From Triplophysa rosa (lineage: Eukaryota; Chordata; Actinopteri; Cypriniformes; Nemacheilidae), in the NCBI RefSeq assembly GCF_024868665.1, contig NC_079891.1, forward strand, positions 29,838,665 to 29,902,664: a stretch of DNA of 64,000 nucleotides, given 5' to 3'. A model generated the notes under the pieces. It did not search any database, was not told where the DNA came from, and worked only from the letters and a program-made list of their open reading frames with translations. Position numbers and translations under genes: made by a program. Positions 23,914 to 35,029 of the stretch are shown piece after piece. Each line of letters begins with the position of its first letter. Position 1 is the first letter of the stretch.

Positions 23914-24989
23914 GTGTGTGACTTCTTTTTTGGACGGGCAGTGTAAATAGCCTTGTATGAAAACAATTGTTGTCTATGTGATGTCATTACTACATTAAAA
24001 ACAAACCTGTGTGTGTTTGTAAAACAGTGTAACACAGACAGACACGTTTTACCTTTTCAGTTTAAGACAACAGGGGTTTAAAGCTGAATGATTTATTTGC
24101 AGGATTTATCAGAAAGGAACAGATTATCTTGATGAATAGAGGTTTCATTCCTGTTTGTCTGGTGCTGATTTGTTTCAGTTCACTTTCAGTTTCTTTACAT
24201 GCAGCTATACTGGCTATTATACTAAACTAAAATGGATGTGTCTGTCTATCTTACTATTGTGCACATCTTACTGGTTGGCAGATTTGAGTCTGGCAGGCCT
24301 ATTAATATAGAGAGACAGTGGCATCACATCTATCAGTCAAATGATCAGAGTCTGGGAGAGAAGCAGTCAGTTCATACAAGTCAGTTCCATTGCTCCTGTC
24401 TGTCCGCTTGTTTATCCGACAGTGTGATGACAGCAGAGATTCTCCAGTTTGACCAATCCTCTACCTGACAGAGATCCTTAACTAGTTCTTACCGAAAACC
24501 TTGAAGCATTCCAGGACTTTTTATGCAATTTGTTTTCCACAAGATGTAATATCTCTATCCTTGATTTAAATTTGTGTTCACCTTTAAGTACAGTTTACCT
24601 TAACCTGTCACGATATCAGCCTTTTCACTTCATGGTTATTGTGGGCAAAAGAATTTGCGGTAACAATATTACCACTATATATATTTAAAGGGATACTTCA
24701 CCCAAAAATGAAAATTCTGTCATCATTTACTCACTCTTTATTCTTTACTTTACACTTGTGCGTTTTCATTTGAAAACGGAGTTTTCGTTTTCAAAACGCT
24801 CTTCGTGCACACTAGCATTTTCAAGCGTTTCCCAAACCCTGCCCATCCACACTAAAACTTCTTAAAACGCTTACATCCATGTACTGCGCATGAGTAAAAC
24901 CTAAGACACGCAGCATGTGTCATTTCTATCAGGCATTTATTTACTTTCTGCATTATTATGTCGCGGAAATGTGGAGCAAAGACACAGTT

Positions 24990-26264
24990 TTTCAAATAGA
25001 CGGACAATGAGGTAACTTAGAGATGCTGCTGCGGGTGAAACAAGACTATAAATCTGCAAAAGCGAAAATGAAACTGAACTTGCGCTGCCAAACAATAACT
25101 GCGAGTAATTAAAGGAGTCAATCGCCAGAAGTACGTGTTTTTCTTTGTCTTTTGTGTGTTATAAGTTGCCCATGCATGTATTAGACACGTGAAATTGCAA
25201 AAATGTAAGTGTCGGAACAAAAGATGTATTTTATCTAGAAACGAATGCTCACCCAGACCTGCCTGAAACGCCTCGTGTAACCTCACCCTGACAACTTGAC
25301 CTCAGCTCGTGGAGTGATTTGACTAAAACCGCGGTCTTGTAAATCTCATTGTACCGCCGCCGGAGCAGCCATGTCGTGGAGACGCTGTGTGTTCCGTTGC
25401 CAAAAGAAAGCCTCTTTGTTTTCTCTGCCAAAAGATGAGTCAACAAAAAACGAATGGTTACATTTCATTTTCAACACTGTTCCAGAGAAGTACAATGAAA
25501 AAGTGCTAGTTTGTGCAGAGCATTTTAACGACGCTTGCTTCACTAATCTGGGAGCGATCAAGACCGGCCATGCACGGCAGCTTCTGTTAAAAAGTGGGGC
25601 AATTCCATCGGTTAAAACTCCGCAAGGACAGTCTGGCGCTTCAGATTCACAGCCTGTAAGTATATTTTCATTTAAAAGACTTTGTTACGGACTAACGCGA
25701 GTTGAGTTTGTCGTGTGTTTTGTTATAATTCGTTATGATTTCATTACACTGACGCCAAATCTTTATAACGTCGTATATAAAAGGTAAAACAGTTAGCTAT
25801 AGTTTTAAACTATTTAAAGTAGTTTTTTAATAAAAACTTAACAATCCTTAACATCCTGCTCGAGTCGCGCTGGCAAAGTTAATGTATCGGCATGATCTTC
25901 ATTCTCTGGATCAGATTCGGGCCCGAATTAATAGGGAAGTATCAATGCCATTTTATCTCCTGTCATTAGCTTTGAAACCTGATGTTCCGAATATGGTAAG
26001 AGGTGTTACATTTCCGTCACACAATTGCAGTATTCCACCAATCACTACGCAGTAGTGAACTGGCCAATCATAGCACACCTCGCTTTTCAGAGCGATGAGC
26101 TTTGTAAAATATCCTCGCGTTTCAGAGAGGCGTGGCTAAGAGGAGATACAAACATGCACGGTATGTGGAAAATACAGCGTTTTTTAACCTTAAATCGTGT
26201 ATACACATTGTAATACATCTAAAGCAAACAATAATATTCGATTTAGCCGCGTAAAATGACCCCT
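24990..26264 (+). mobile_element. TTAA element (Kolobok-like) with a THAP exon, left end lost
   Basis: The right terminus ATGACCCCT abuts TTAA at 26265-26268, inside the MITE. Upstream lie the THAP exon (25371-25655) and sequence I associate with a multi-copy cyprinid element (ACTGGCCAATCATAGCACAC, CTTTTCAGAGCGATGAGC). A matching left end (AGGGGTCAT) is not present, so the left boundary is approximate. Bases 24745-24890 (GTTTTCATTTGAAAACGGAG-like palindromes) may be yet another repeat. Kolobok elements use TTAA targets and some encode THAP proteins, which supports the class assignment; no catalytic domain is visible. Confidence 0.55.
25371..25655 (+). CDS. THAP zinc-finger domain exon of a transposon-derived gene
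   Basis: From ATG (context GCAGCCATGT) to a gtaagt donor at 25656, 95 codons are open. The THAP pattern is complete: Cys6 and Cys10 (CVFRC), conserved Pro20 and Trp29, then Cys48-x2-His51 (CAEHF), and an AVPT-like box GAIPSV at 76-81. THAP domains are C2CH zinc-dependent DNA-binding folds found in P-element and Kolobok-type transposases and in host regulators. The spacing of 37 residues between Cys10 and Cys48 fits the family. The frame past the donor (to 25785) is intron read-through. No downstream transposase exon is seen before the element's right end, so this is probably a decayed or internally deleted copy, yet the domain has no stop or frameshift. Being inside a host intron in sense orientation, it could be exonised, but nothing here proves expression. 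Confidence 0.8.
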
Positions 26265-26802
26265 TTAAATATTCCGTATCTCACCCACCATTTACTGCCA
26301 TAGTAGGGAAAATAAATGCTATGGGACTCAATGGGGGGTGAGATTTGACAATCTTCCAGATATCTTCCTGTGTGTTCAGCAGAACAAAGAAATGTATACA
26401 GGTTTGGAACAATCTGAGGGTGAGTAAATGATGACAGAATTTTCATTTTTGGGTGAAGTATCCCTTTAAATGTGTTTTTAATGAACAAATAATTCTATCA
26501 GTCAAATTAATTTTTAATTTTTGTTTGTTTTCTACTTTTTTGGCCAACAAAACACACTTAAATGTAAATGTAAGGATTAGAGAGAGTTTGTATCTATTAT
26601 GGCTCTTAAGGCAAAACTTGTAACGTACTGAATTATTTACAATTATCATATGTCTCGAATTAACATTTTTAAATAATAATTATGTTTTTTTAATATCACG
26701 GTTATTTAAAAATATCGTACCTTAAAAATACCTTAGTTTAGGTCTAGCCCTGCTGTAACCACGATTGACGTCTGGCTTTGCTTTAATCTTCTTTATGCTT
26801 TA

Positions 26803-27004
26803 AAGGTCCAGTTCATGAAATTTAGCGGCATCTTGCGTTGAGGTTGCGAATTGCAACCACCGGCTCACTCCACCCCCACATTCGAAGCACTACGGTGGCT
26901 GACACAGAACAAAGATGTCGTCACGTTTTCACATCTTTGCCGAAGAAAATAATGTATTTACGAAACACTCTGTAGAGCAGTTTCTCCGTTTAGGGCTACT
27001 GTAG
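26803..27004. repeat. Dispersed repeat fragment starting AGGTCCAG after TTTAA
   Basis: GGTCCAGTTCATGAAATTTAG followed by GAGGTTGCGAATTGCAACC, CGAAGCACTACGG and AAAGATGTCGTCACG is a block I recognise as a common fish repeat. No right terminus was found, so it is truncated. Confidence 0.45.
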
Positions 27005-27811
27005 TTTAGGGTTGACCCCACATTAAGCTCTGCTTAAATTCATTATGCTTTAACTCAGTCTAAATCCAGGGTACAAGTTGAACATTCCGGTACTTGAACT
27101 CACCAGCTCTCTGTTGTATCCTCAGCAAAGTCAGTGTAATGAAAAATACCAGCTAACTTGTTCTTTCTGCTCAAACACCTTGACATTTTGAAGCAGGACT
27201 GTGTAACCTGTCATATCACCTCGGTTTTGTCCCGTGAGCTCCTGAGCTGATGTTGTGTGTGGAAAGAGAACGAATCAGATCTGGTCATCCTTCTCTTCTC
27301 TGGGCACGCTCTGTCGCTCTGTACGATGAAATTTCACCCCTTTTTTAGGTCTAAGAGAAGAGTGTGTGAGTTTTATTATGCTGTAAGGTTCAGGTAGGTC
27401 CCACAGGTGAATTGGCTCCTCATGCCCCCCTACTTTCACTTTGTGGTTCCATGAAATGAAATCTGTTTGGACTGAATTCTGTATGACAAGTTTTCTGTCT
27501 GGCGACATATTTGTGATGTCAAACACACTCTGCTCTTGAGAAGATTTTAACTACACTGACGTGTAGTCTGATGGTGTGATTTTGTTTGTGTTTAGTTCGC
27601 TGAAGTCTGTATTTGCATTTGTGGTGACAGGGACAATGTGAGAGGAAATGGGAGGTGATATTTGAATGGTGCTGTTTTGCTGTCAGAGTCACTGTAAATT
27701 GTTTTGCTCAAGATCCCAAATAAACTTCTCAGACATCGCTTGAGAAATGTGATGCTGTATGGTTGCAGACCATGTACAGCATCACACGTGACTGGATTCA
27801 CAACTGTAGTC

Positions 27812-28079
27812 GGTCACACTTTATTTTAATGTCCAATTCTCGCTATTAATAAACCATTAACTACGATTTTTGCTGCAGTAATCGCCTAATTTGGTGCTTA
27901 TTAATAGTTAGTGTAATAGTTGTTAGGTTTAGGTATTGGGTAGGATTCGGGATGCAGAATACGGTCATGCAGAATATGTGTTTTATAAGTACTGATAAAC
28001 AGCCAATATTCTAATAATATGCATGCTTATAAGCAACTTGTTAACAGTGAGAATTGGTCCCTATACTAAAGTGTTACCA
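27812..28079. mobile_element. MITE with GGTCACACTTTA ends
   Basis: Inverted ends GGTCACACTTTA and TAAAGTGTTACC, with TGTAGTC repeated on each side (27805-27811 and 28080-28086). The interior includes GGTTTAGGTATTGGGTAGG, typical of an abundant teleost MITE. Non-coding. Bases 28087-28147 look like a fragment of a SINE tail. Confidence 0.75.
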
Positions 28080-28925
28080 TGTAGTCTATATCTGGGTTGC
28101 ACTGTAAATCACTTTGGGTAAAATCATCTGCCAGATATGAATGTGTGGTTAGGTGAATGTGTTTAGTGTACTTTAAGGTGCTTTTGGTTGTTTGTTTAAT
28201 GACACAGAGCCATATGTAACAGCCAATAAAAGAGTATAATGGTATAGGAGGCTTCAGAAAAAGACAGAGTAGGATGCTCGGGGGAGTTTTTGGCAGATAT
28301 AAGCAAATAAGATCACAATAAGACTCTGAAGGAAAAGTTCAATAAAGAGAAACAAACACAATCAAACTGCCTGTGTAATTACAGTCAGGAAAGACAGAAA
28401 GCTTTTAGAAGATTACTGAACATCAATATAGACGATGGCTTCCATCACTGTCCCACGCAAAAGGAGAGAGATCAATTTATGCACCGTTTTTTACTGTCTA
28501 AAACCAAAATTCATATAAACACATTTGTCGACTTCTCCACCGGTGCATACAGTATATACATGTGTGTGTGTGTGGGAGTCAGGTTTGTTTTCTTTGTGGA
28601 GACCAGCCAACAGACCCTGTGAAGAAAACAACTTAATAAACAAACTAGATTATGTCCTGCACAAGCCTGTGTTGACGCTTTTAGTTTAGAGACAAGGGAC
28701 GGAAAATATCAGCTCGGTGCAAAAACAATAGAAGTCATGATAGCATAACAAACACTGTATAGTGTGTGTGAGAGAACAGGCCTTTGTTAATGACAAGGAG
28801 GATTTGTGATGATAATATTTACAAACACTTGTCATTCTGAAGGCTTTTGCTTGGCTGTTATTAGTCAGTCATGTCTGACTGTACTGTTGTAGACTGTGTG
28901 TGTGTGTGTGCGTGTGTGTGTGTGT

Positions 28926-29083
28926 TTAACATTTATGAATTTGATAGATGCTTTTATCCAAAGCGGCAGTGCATTCAATCTATATTTTTTTTGGGGGGGC
29001 ATTCGTGCCCCCTGGGGGTCGAACCAATGACCTTTGCGTTGCTAACACAATGCTCTAGCAGTTATTGAGGTATAGGAACACCT
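28926..29083 (-). repeat. tRNA-derived SINE, minus strand
   Basis: On the minus strand it begins GGTGTTCCTATACCTCAATA, has GTCATTGGTTCGACCCC as a B-box region, and ends with the tail GCTTTGGATAAAAGCATCTA. This is the common tRNA-derived SINE layout of cyprinids. The tRNA part is degenerate and is not a functional tRNA. Confidence 0.7.
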
Positions 29084-30423
29084 CCAACAACAGGGAATGC
29101 TTAAACAGATCTAGTTTGAATCTCTGTGAGTAAAACGCATTCATGAACTGTGCATTTAGAATGTGGTTATCACTTGTAAATGGAAAGTAACGTAAATGTG
29201 TGTGAAAATAACTGCATTTAGCACTGCAAAACAGGATTTACATCCGTATACTGTTACTATGTGAACATGGTCTGTGTGGCCTGCGTCCGAATCTCTCTGA
29301 ACAGGAAATGTCCTTCACCTCAATGGAGAAGAGCCATGGGCAGTGACTCCCATTCTTATTGTTTAGTTTTGCTCAGGTGTAACATTTCCATTTTGAGTTG
29401 TATGGACTGGTCTGTAAAGAAGGATTTTGGCCTTTGTATTGTGCTTTAGGAATATTGTAAAACGGTTGTTTGGAGTTAAATGATTTCTTTGAGTAGGATA
29501 AAACACCCACACACATAATTCTTTTCACCTTTATCCCATCGATCCTTAACTTAAGTTTTCTAATAAGAGTATTCTGTGATTGTGTTTATTCATAGTGTTG
29601 AATTGTGTTTGCTTTAGAATAGAAAGGGCTTTGTAACAAACGCATTCATGCTAGAACAAAGTCTTTCCCTCTCAATAGATTGAAACGGATGCTTTTTTAT
29701 CTGATTTGAATGTCTAAAATGTATTCAAATGTCTTGAACATGGTGCTTGATATGTGCACTGCAGAACAATTCTGGCCATTCGCATCTGTCTTTACTGCTT
29801 ATTTTCATATCTTTCTTTCCTAAGGTTAATAATAATAGTACATAAAGCAATTATATTATCTTTTCTTACCCGTTAAAGGACTTAATACTCAATACTTAGT
29901 ATTTAGTTCTAATATTTAAAGCATGGCAGCACAGTTACTGTTTCATTTCCTGCTTGTTTATTTTTCATGATATTAGGCGCTTTGGCAGTTTAGCTGCTGG
30001 ACTGAAAGATTTTCAGCGAAAGGCCGTAACTGGTCTGCCTCTCACTCTGATCTCGTAAAGATCTCACTATCTACTTCCCCGCTTTTGGTTGGTGAACCCA
30101 GAGTCATGCAATTTAGATCCATTTGTCCACTGATCCACAGTATAAGCACTTCCAATACCGAGTGAGGTCTGTATGGGAGGTACAAAAATCCCCTTGCCAT
30201 TGGTCTGGGTAGGTTGGTAAAGAGCATGTGCTGTGCAGGATTTGCTCCAATACAAAATAAACATCATACATTGTGGTTAATGGCAACTGCATCCTTGATA
30301 AGCTGATTTCTGTATGTTGATATAACGTTGTAATACTCTTTTTTTCTTTTTTTTTCAACATAGTTAGTAGAAAAAGCCATTCATACTCCAACATTAGCTC
30401 AGTGGTATAAGTTTGGAATGTGG

Positions 30424-30580
30424 TGTCAGAGCGGTAGCCCAGTGGTTAGCGCTCCAGACACATATAAATGAGCTGTGTGAGCTGGGCATGTCCCGATACC
30501 ACACCCCGTCTCTTACCCTCATGCTCCTGTCTGCCTCCACTGTCCTATGGATAAGTGAAAAGCCCCCCCCCAAAAAATAT
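30424..30580 (+). repeat. tRNA-derived SINE, plus strand
   Basis: GCGGTAGCCCAGTGGTTAGC is an A-box-like tRNA start, followed by GTCCCGATACCACACCCCGT and a tail through CTGTCCTATGGATAAGTGAA to a C/A-rich end. A partial second tRNA-like start (TTAGCTCAGTGG) lies just upstream at about 30394. The open frames here are incidental. Confidence 0.55.
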
Positions 30581-32939
30581 ATATATAATGGCCGAATTGG
30601 CAAACAATGCACAAAAAAAATTAAGTAACGCTAAAAAGATGAACTCAACCGTTGTAGAATACTGTATAGAAAACTGCACTGAACCCCTTATTTAGTCTGC
30701 AACAGTGTTACCGTCTTCACTTCAACGTTGGAAGTGCTGTCATCTTACTGTTCCAAGTTTAAATGCTTTGTGGCGTGTGTGTGCTAGAAGACAGTAACTA
30801 GTATTTCCAGAACAAATGAATGAGTGTCACCCAGACCAGCAAGTGTCCTCTCTCTCTCTCTTTTTGTTTTTGCTTTGACAGCTCCTTCTGTTCTCTAGTT
30901 TTCCTCTTTCCTCTTGTCCGGCATCCCAGCATGCTTCTCAGAACTCATGAATATGCATGTAAAGGCATTATTTGCATTATTTGGAAGAGGAAGAGCACAC
31001 AAAAGAACAAGACAGTAGCTGTGTGTGTGTGTGTTTAGTGGCGTCTCACCGTACAGTGGCCTTTAAAACACTGAAATCTTGTCGTCCTCTGTAGCTTCAG
31101 TTCTCTGCACCTGTTTTTGCTGCCACAGAGAGGTTTTTATATATAGTGTGGAGTCTTTCAGAAGTCTGATAAAGCATCCCTGAGGAAGTCCTTGATTAAA
31201 AAAAGTTTGCTGTTAGGGGTGGGGTTAGGGAACTTTATATAAAACAGTAGAATTATAGCGACAATAGATAGTTCGGTAGTGTGTGTGATTGCCTTTTCAT
31301 TTATGCTGATGAAAAAAAAGTTTGTTTAAAAATGTTTATGTGGGTGGAAGGGAGTAAAAAAATAAAGAGAAAAGTGTTTTCCCTGAAGACGGCAAATCTG
31401 TTTTTCTTAAATGTTAAACGCTGCCATCACTCACACAGGCAACAATTAAGATGCACAGGAAGTGTGTGTCTGATTTTTATTGCAGTTCTTAAATGATGTT
31501 TTGTTGCGCTTCTGTCATTTAGTGGTGAACACACACACCTAGTGAAAAAGATCAGCAGAGAGAAAACATCAAGCTCTCTCACTCTCAGACAACAATGTTT
31601 CTAAATCAAATGGATGGTATAGCCTGTGTGGGTGGATGTTGTGTGTGTTTTCTTTAGAACCGAGAGCTGTCAAGTAGAGTACTTACATAAAATGTGACTC
31701 TTTGCCTGACAGCATCAAAATTCTATTATGGGCTGTTTTAAATAGAGAACTGTTGATATTTCTTCTCTTGGCTTTGAATAATAACACACACACACACACA
31801 AACAGTAAAGTAGCATAGCATTAACTCATGCTTACAGATTGTTCAACAAGACTTTGTTCGTATTCACATTTTTAAATTTTCGTTCTGTTTTGGTAAGTCT
31901 TAAAAGGCTTTCCTGGCAGCCTTCCATATGATTTAGCTGCAGTAAGAAGAAATCGAATATACTGTAACACAGAGCGAATGACAGGACCTTCAGTTGTTGA
32001 TGTAATAACTGTCGTACTTCCTCCTCATTACTTCACCGTGACCGGGCAGGCCAAGTTTCTGAACATTGAATAGGCGTTGTTGATGTGCCTGCGTGGGAGG
32101 ACATAGGTTTGCGTATTGGGATTGCTGATGTCAGAATGAGACGATTTGGCAGCTTAGTTTCAACAAATTGTCTCTTGGACTGGAGAGGAAATTTCAGATC
32201 AGAGAGTACAGTATATCTTAAGCTTTCAACTCCTATTTCAAAAGATTACATTTATGATGATGAGATCTCAATAACCATCTGAAACCCACTGTTTTTAATA
32301 AAAAAAAGATGACTAAATGCCTTTTTTTACTTAACATGGGTTAAAAGTACATGCAATGATGACTCACACTATGAAATGGGTCACTGCAACAAGTTTGGCA
32401 GGAAATATTTAAAGTTTGAAGCCAAAGTCACAAAACATGTTCACTAACACCATTGCAGAGATCAGACTGGAAATCATGTTTAACAACAGTGTATTTGACT
32501 TTGCAATGTTTTAGCAATTCTTGTTTAGAAGAAATGTTGGTATTTGTCGGCAACCACTTTTATTCAGCAAATCATAAGTAAACTTTTCCAAGTGCATTTT
32601 AACAGCGTTGTAAAATTCTGTTACGCTGAAGTTTCAACCTTTTAGTTTACCGAAAGTCTTGCATAGAGGTCAGTGCAACTAAGCTGTACGCAATATGCAT
32701 TTTTCTGTGTGTTACAGGGTTAATAAGATTTAAAAGTATTTAAAAATCTTGAGTGTTTTAGACTTTAGGTTATTCATATTTCAGTCTCCTATCTTGCTGT
32801 GAAACCTTCAGTGAAAGTCAGAGCATACATTACCAGGCAAAAGTTTAGGATCACTTGATAAAAAGGTTATGATCTTAACAATCTGAAGGTGAAGGTGTGT
32901 TTCAATGTTTGAAATTACTTTTGTTGACAAAAATATATT

Positions 32940-33412
32940 TAACTATAATGTTAACTGTAACTATAACTATATTTGCGTCCATACTGTAAATGACCTGCTG
33001 CTAATGCTTTCATTTTCATTCCTGAACGTCTTTGCTTCACAATATAACACAGCACAGCAAAGGATGCTCTCTCTGAAGGCTGAAGGTGTGCTCGTCCGGG
33101 ATTTAAATCATATTTTGTCAGCTTACTCAGACTTATAAGCGTGACATTAGTATGTAATATTCCTCCGTCTTTTATTCAGGCATTAAACCTGCGTCGCAAT
33201 CACCAATAGCCAAATATTAGAGATCCACCAGTATGTTTTATCGTTTATCAGCTGGAAAAACATCTTTCTGAAAATGATCTCAACGATATTGTTCTCTGTA
33301 TCTTTATTGTTATAGTTGTGATGTGAACCCAGGTTTTCACCTAACTTAAGAACGATTTGTAAAAAATTGTATAGTCATAGTTATAGTTATCGTTATAATG
33401 TGAACGCCCCCT
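32940..33412. mobile_element. MITE-like repeat with AACTATAACTATA ends
   Basis: The left TAACTGTAACTATAACTATA block and the right TATAGTCATAGTTATAGTTA block are inverted relative to each other. Interior motifs CATACTGTAAATGA and GTTTTCACCTAACTTAAG resemble a known teleost repeat. Target duplication not resolved. Confidence 0.5.
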
Positions 33413-34783
33413 TAAGACCTCAAGAAGCAGGATGATAAAATGCCATGTGTGCGGTTTTGCAAATTTTAGATGAAGGGTGACTACTTGGAAGATGCTAAAT
33501 ATAACAAAGTTCATTTATTTTGGACGCTTGTAGTCACAACATAATTCCCAGTTACAATTGTATAACACATTCATGGTTCATGGTTTTGATGGATTTAAAT
33601 TGAACGAGTAAGTGATCATAAACCTTTGACCGGACGTGAATGTATTCGTATTATAACAGTGACATTTTGCAACATGATTTATTTTTAGTATCAAGCGGCT
33701 TCTTAAAAATAATGTCTCATCAGTATCAGTGCTTATTTCTCTGTGTGTTAGATTAAATGCCTTATAGCGGGATTAATGAAATCATACTGTTTATGTACAA
33801 GGGATAATCTTTCTCCCAGCTGATTTACAGAGGTTAAACTTAAGCTCCTCACGGAAAACGCGGATAAAGATCTCACACCTCACGCTCTACATCTCTCTCC
33901 GTGACTTCCTGTCAACATCAGGATTCTGTTAGATGAAAAACAATACCAGGCTGAAAAGCAGCACCACACGCACTATAAATGCTCATCTGTTCTTATCTGT
34001 TCACTTTAAAAGAAGTCCAAGCTCTCTGGCAGGCTCTAAGCCTTATCTTTTATGGTTCTTTGTCTTTTGATCCTGTTTTTCCTCCATTCGGTCTCTGCCT
34101 CCCCTCGTGCTCATAGATGTTGCATGTCATGATGCGCCAGCTTATTTTTAAACAAAGAAAAAAAAACACTTAAAAAGGTTCACACGGGATAAGAAAATTG
34201 CCTGCAAGAAAGGAACAAGAAAAGAATGTGTCACATTTCCCAATAAAGGCTGTCAACCAAACAACTATCAAACTCTTTTCAACTCAGACAACAAAAAGAA
34301 GGGTTCGTGAGATTACAATGAATGGTTAGCTTGACAAACACACACAAGCCCACGCGCAACACGTGACGCGCTGCAGCGAAACAGGAAAATTATAGGAAAA
34401 GGCAATTAGAGGGAAGACAAGATCGGTAACCCAGAACAACTTCCTGAATGACTCTAGTAGTGTGTTGGGCCAGCGGGAGAGCTGAGCCAAGCCAATATTC
34501 AGAGGACACTATAAATAAATCAGAGGTTGAATTAAGCCGATGTGAAATAAAAGGCAAACATTTTAATGCCAAGTGGTATCTCTTACACTCTTCTGAAGTG
34601 TCATATTAGCATGTATCACTTTGTTTTAAAATGCAGAGGCCTTGTGTGTGGAGTTGGTGGTGACATCACAAAATGATAGACTTTTGATTCATGAGTAAAA
34701 CATGTTGATTTGATGTATAACTCACACTAACAAAATGTAAACTCATCTGGCTTCCATCTTTGGAGATGTATCTTTTGCATTAA

Positions 34784-35029
34784 AGGAATAGTTCACCCCA
34801 AAATAAAATGCTCACTTTGTAACTAGGCTGTTTTGGGTCACCATTGACTCCCATAGTAGGACAAAAGACTACTATGGGAGTCGATGGTGACCCAAAACAG
34901 CTTAGTTGCAAACTTTCGTTAAAGTATCTTCATTTGTGTTCAGCACTACAAAGAAATGTATACAGTTTTGTAACATTTGGAGGGTGAGCAAATGATGACA
35001 ACATGTTCATTTTTGGGTGAACTATTCCT
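34784..35029. mobile_element. TTAA MITE with a central 39-bp hairpin
   Basis: Ends AGGAATAGTTCACCCC and GGGTGAACTATTCCT with TTAA on both sides (34780-34783 and 35030-35033). Arms at 34821-34859 and 34869-34907 are inverted copies matching at 37 of 39 positions with a 9-base loop. Same family as the MITEs at 46888, 50374, 54468 and 57046. Confidence 0.88.

Larger units (their letters stand above)
21746..23943 (+). mobile_element. Tc1/mariner element interrupted by two hAT insertions
   Basis: Inverted ends CACTGCCCGTCCAAAAAA and TTTTTTGGACGGGCAGTG are flanked by TA on both sides (21744-21745 and 23944-23945). After removing the insertions at 21823-22452 and 22880-23913, about 530 bp remains. 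The 5' half of the transposase is deleted: the sequence jumps from the left terminus to mid-gene. The 3' half is readable at 22527-22763. It is non-autonomous and inactive. Confidence 0.9.
24689..26465. mobile_element. TTAA-target MITE split by a THAP-bearing element
   Basis: Perfect 46-bp inverted termini (24689-24734 and 26420-26465, AGGGATACTTCACCC...) are flanked by TTAA on both sides (24685-24688 and 26466-26469). The right 200 bp match the usual interior of this MITE family, including part of its central palindrome (CCATAGTAGGG...CTATGGGACTC, about 26296-26335). The left interior is missing and replaced by about 1.5 kb of other sequence. The simplest reading is an insertion into an internal TTAA followed by loss of the left junction. 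Confidence 0.8.

Noticed and set aside
30042..30394. Three minus-strand frames with protein-like words
   Set aside because: They overlap in different phases, with no domain and no shared splice structure; probably chance.
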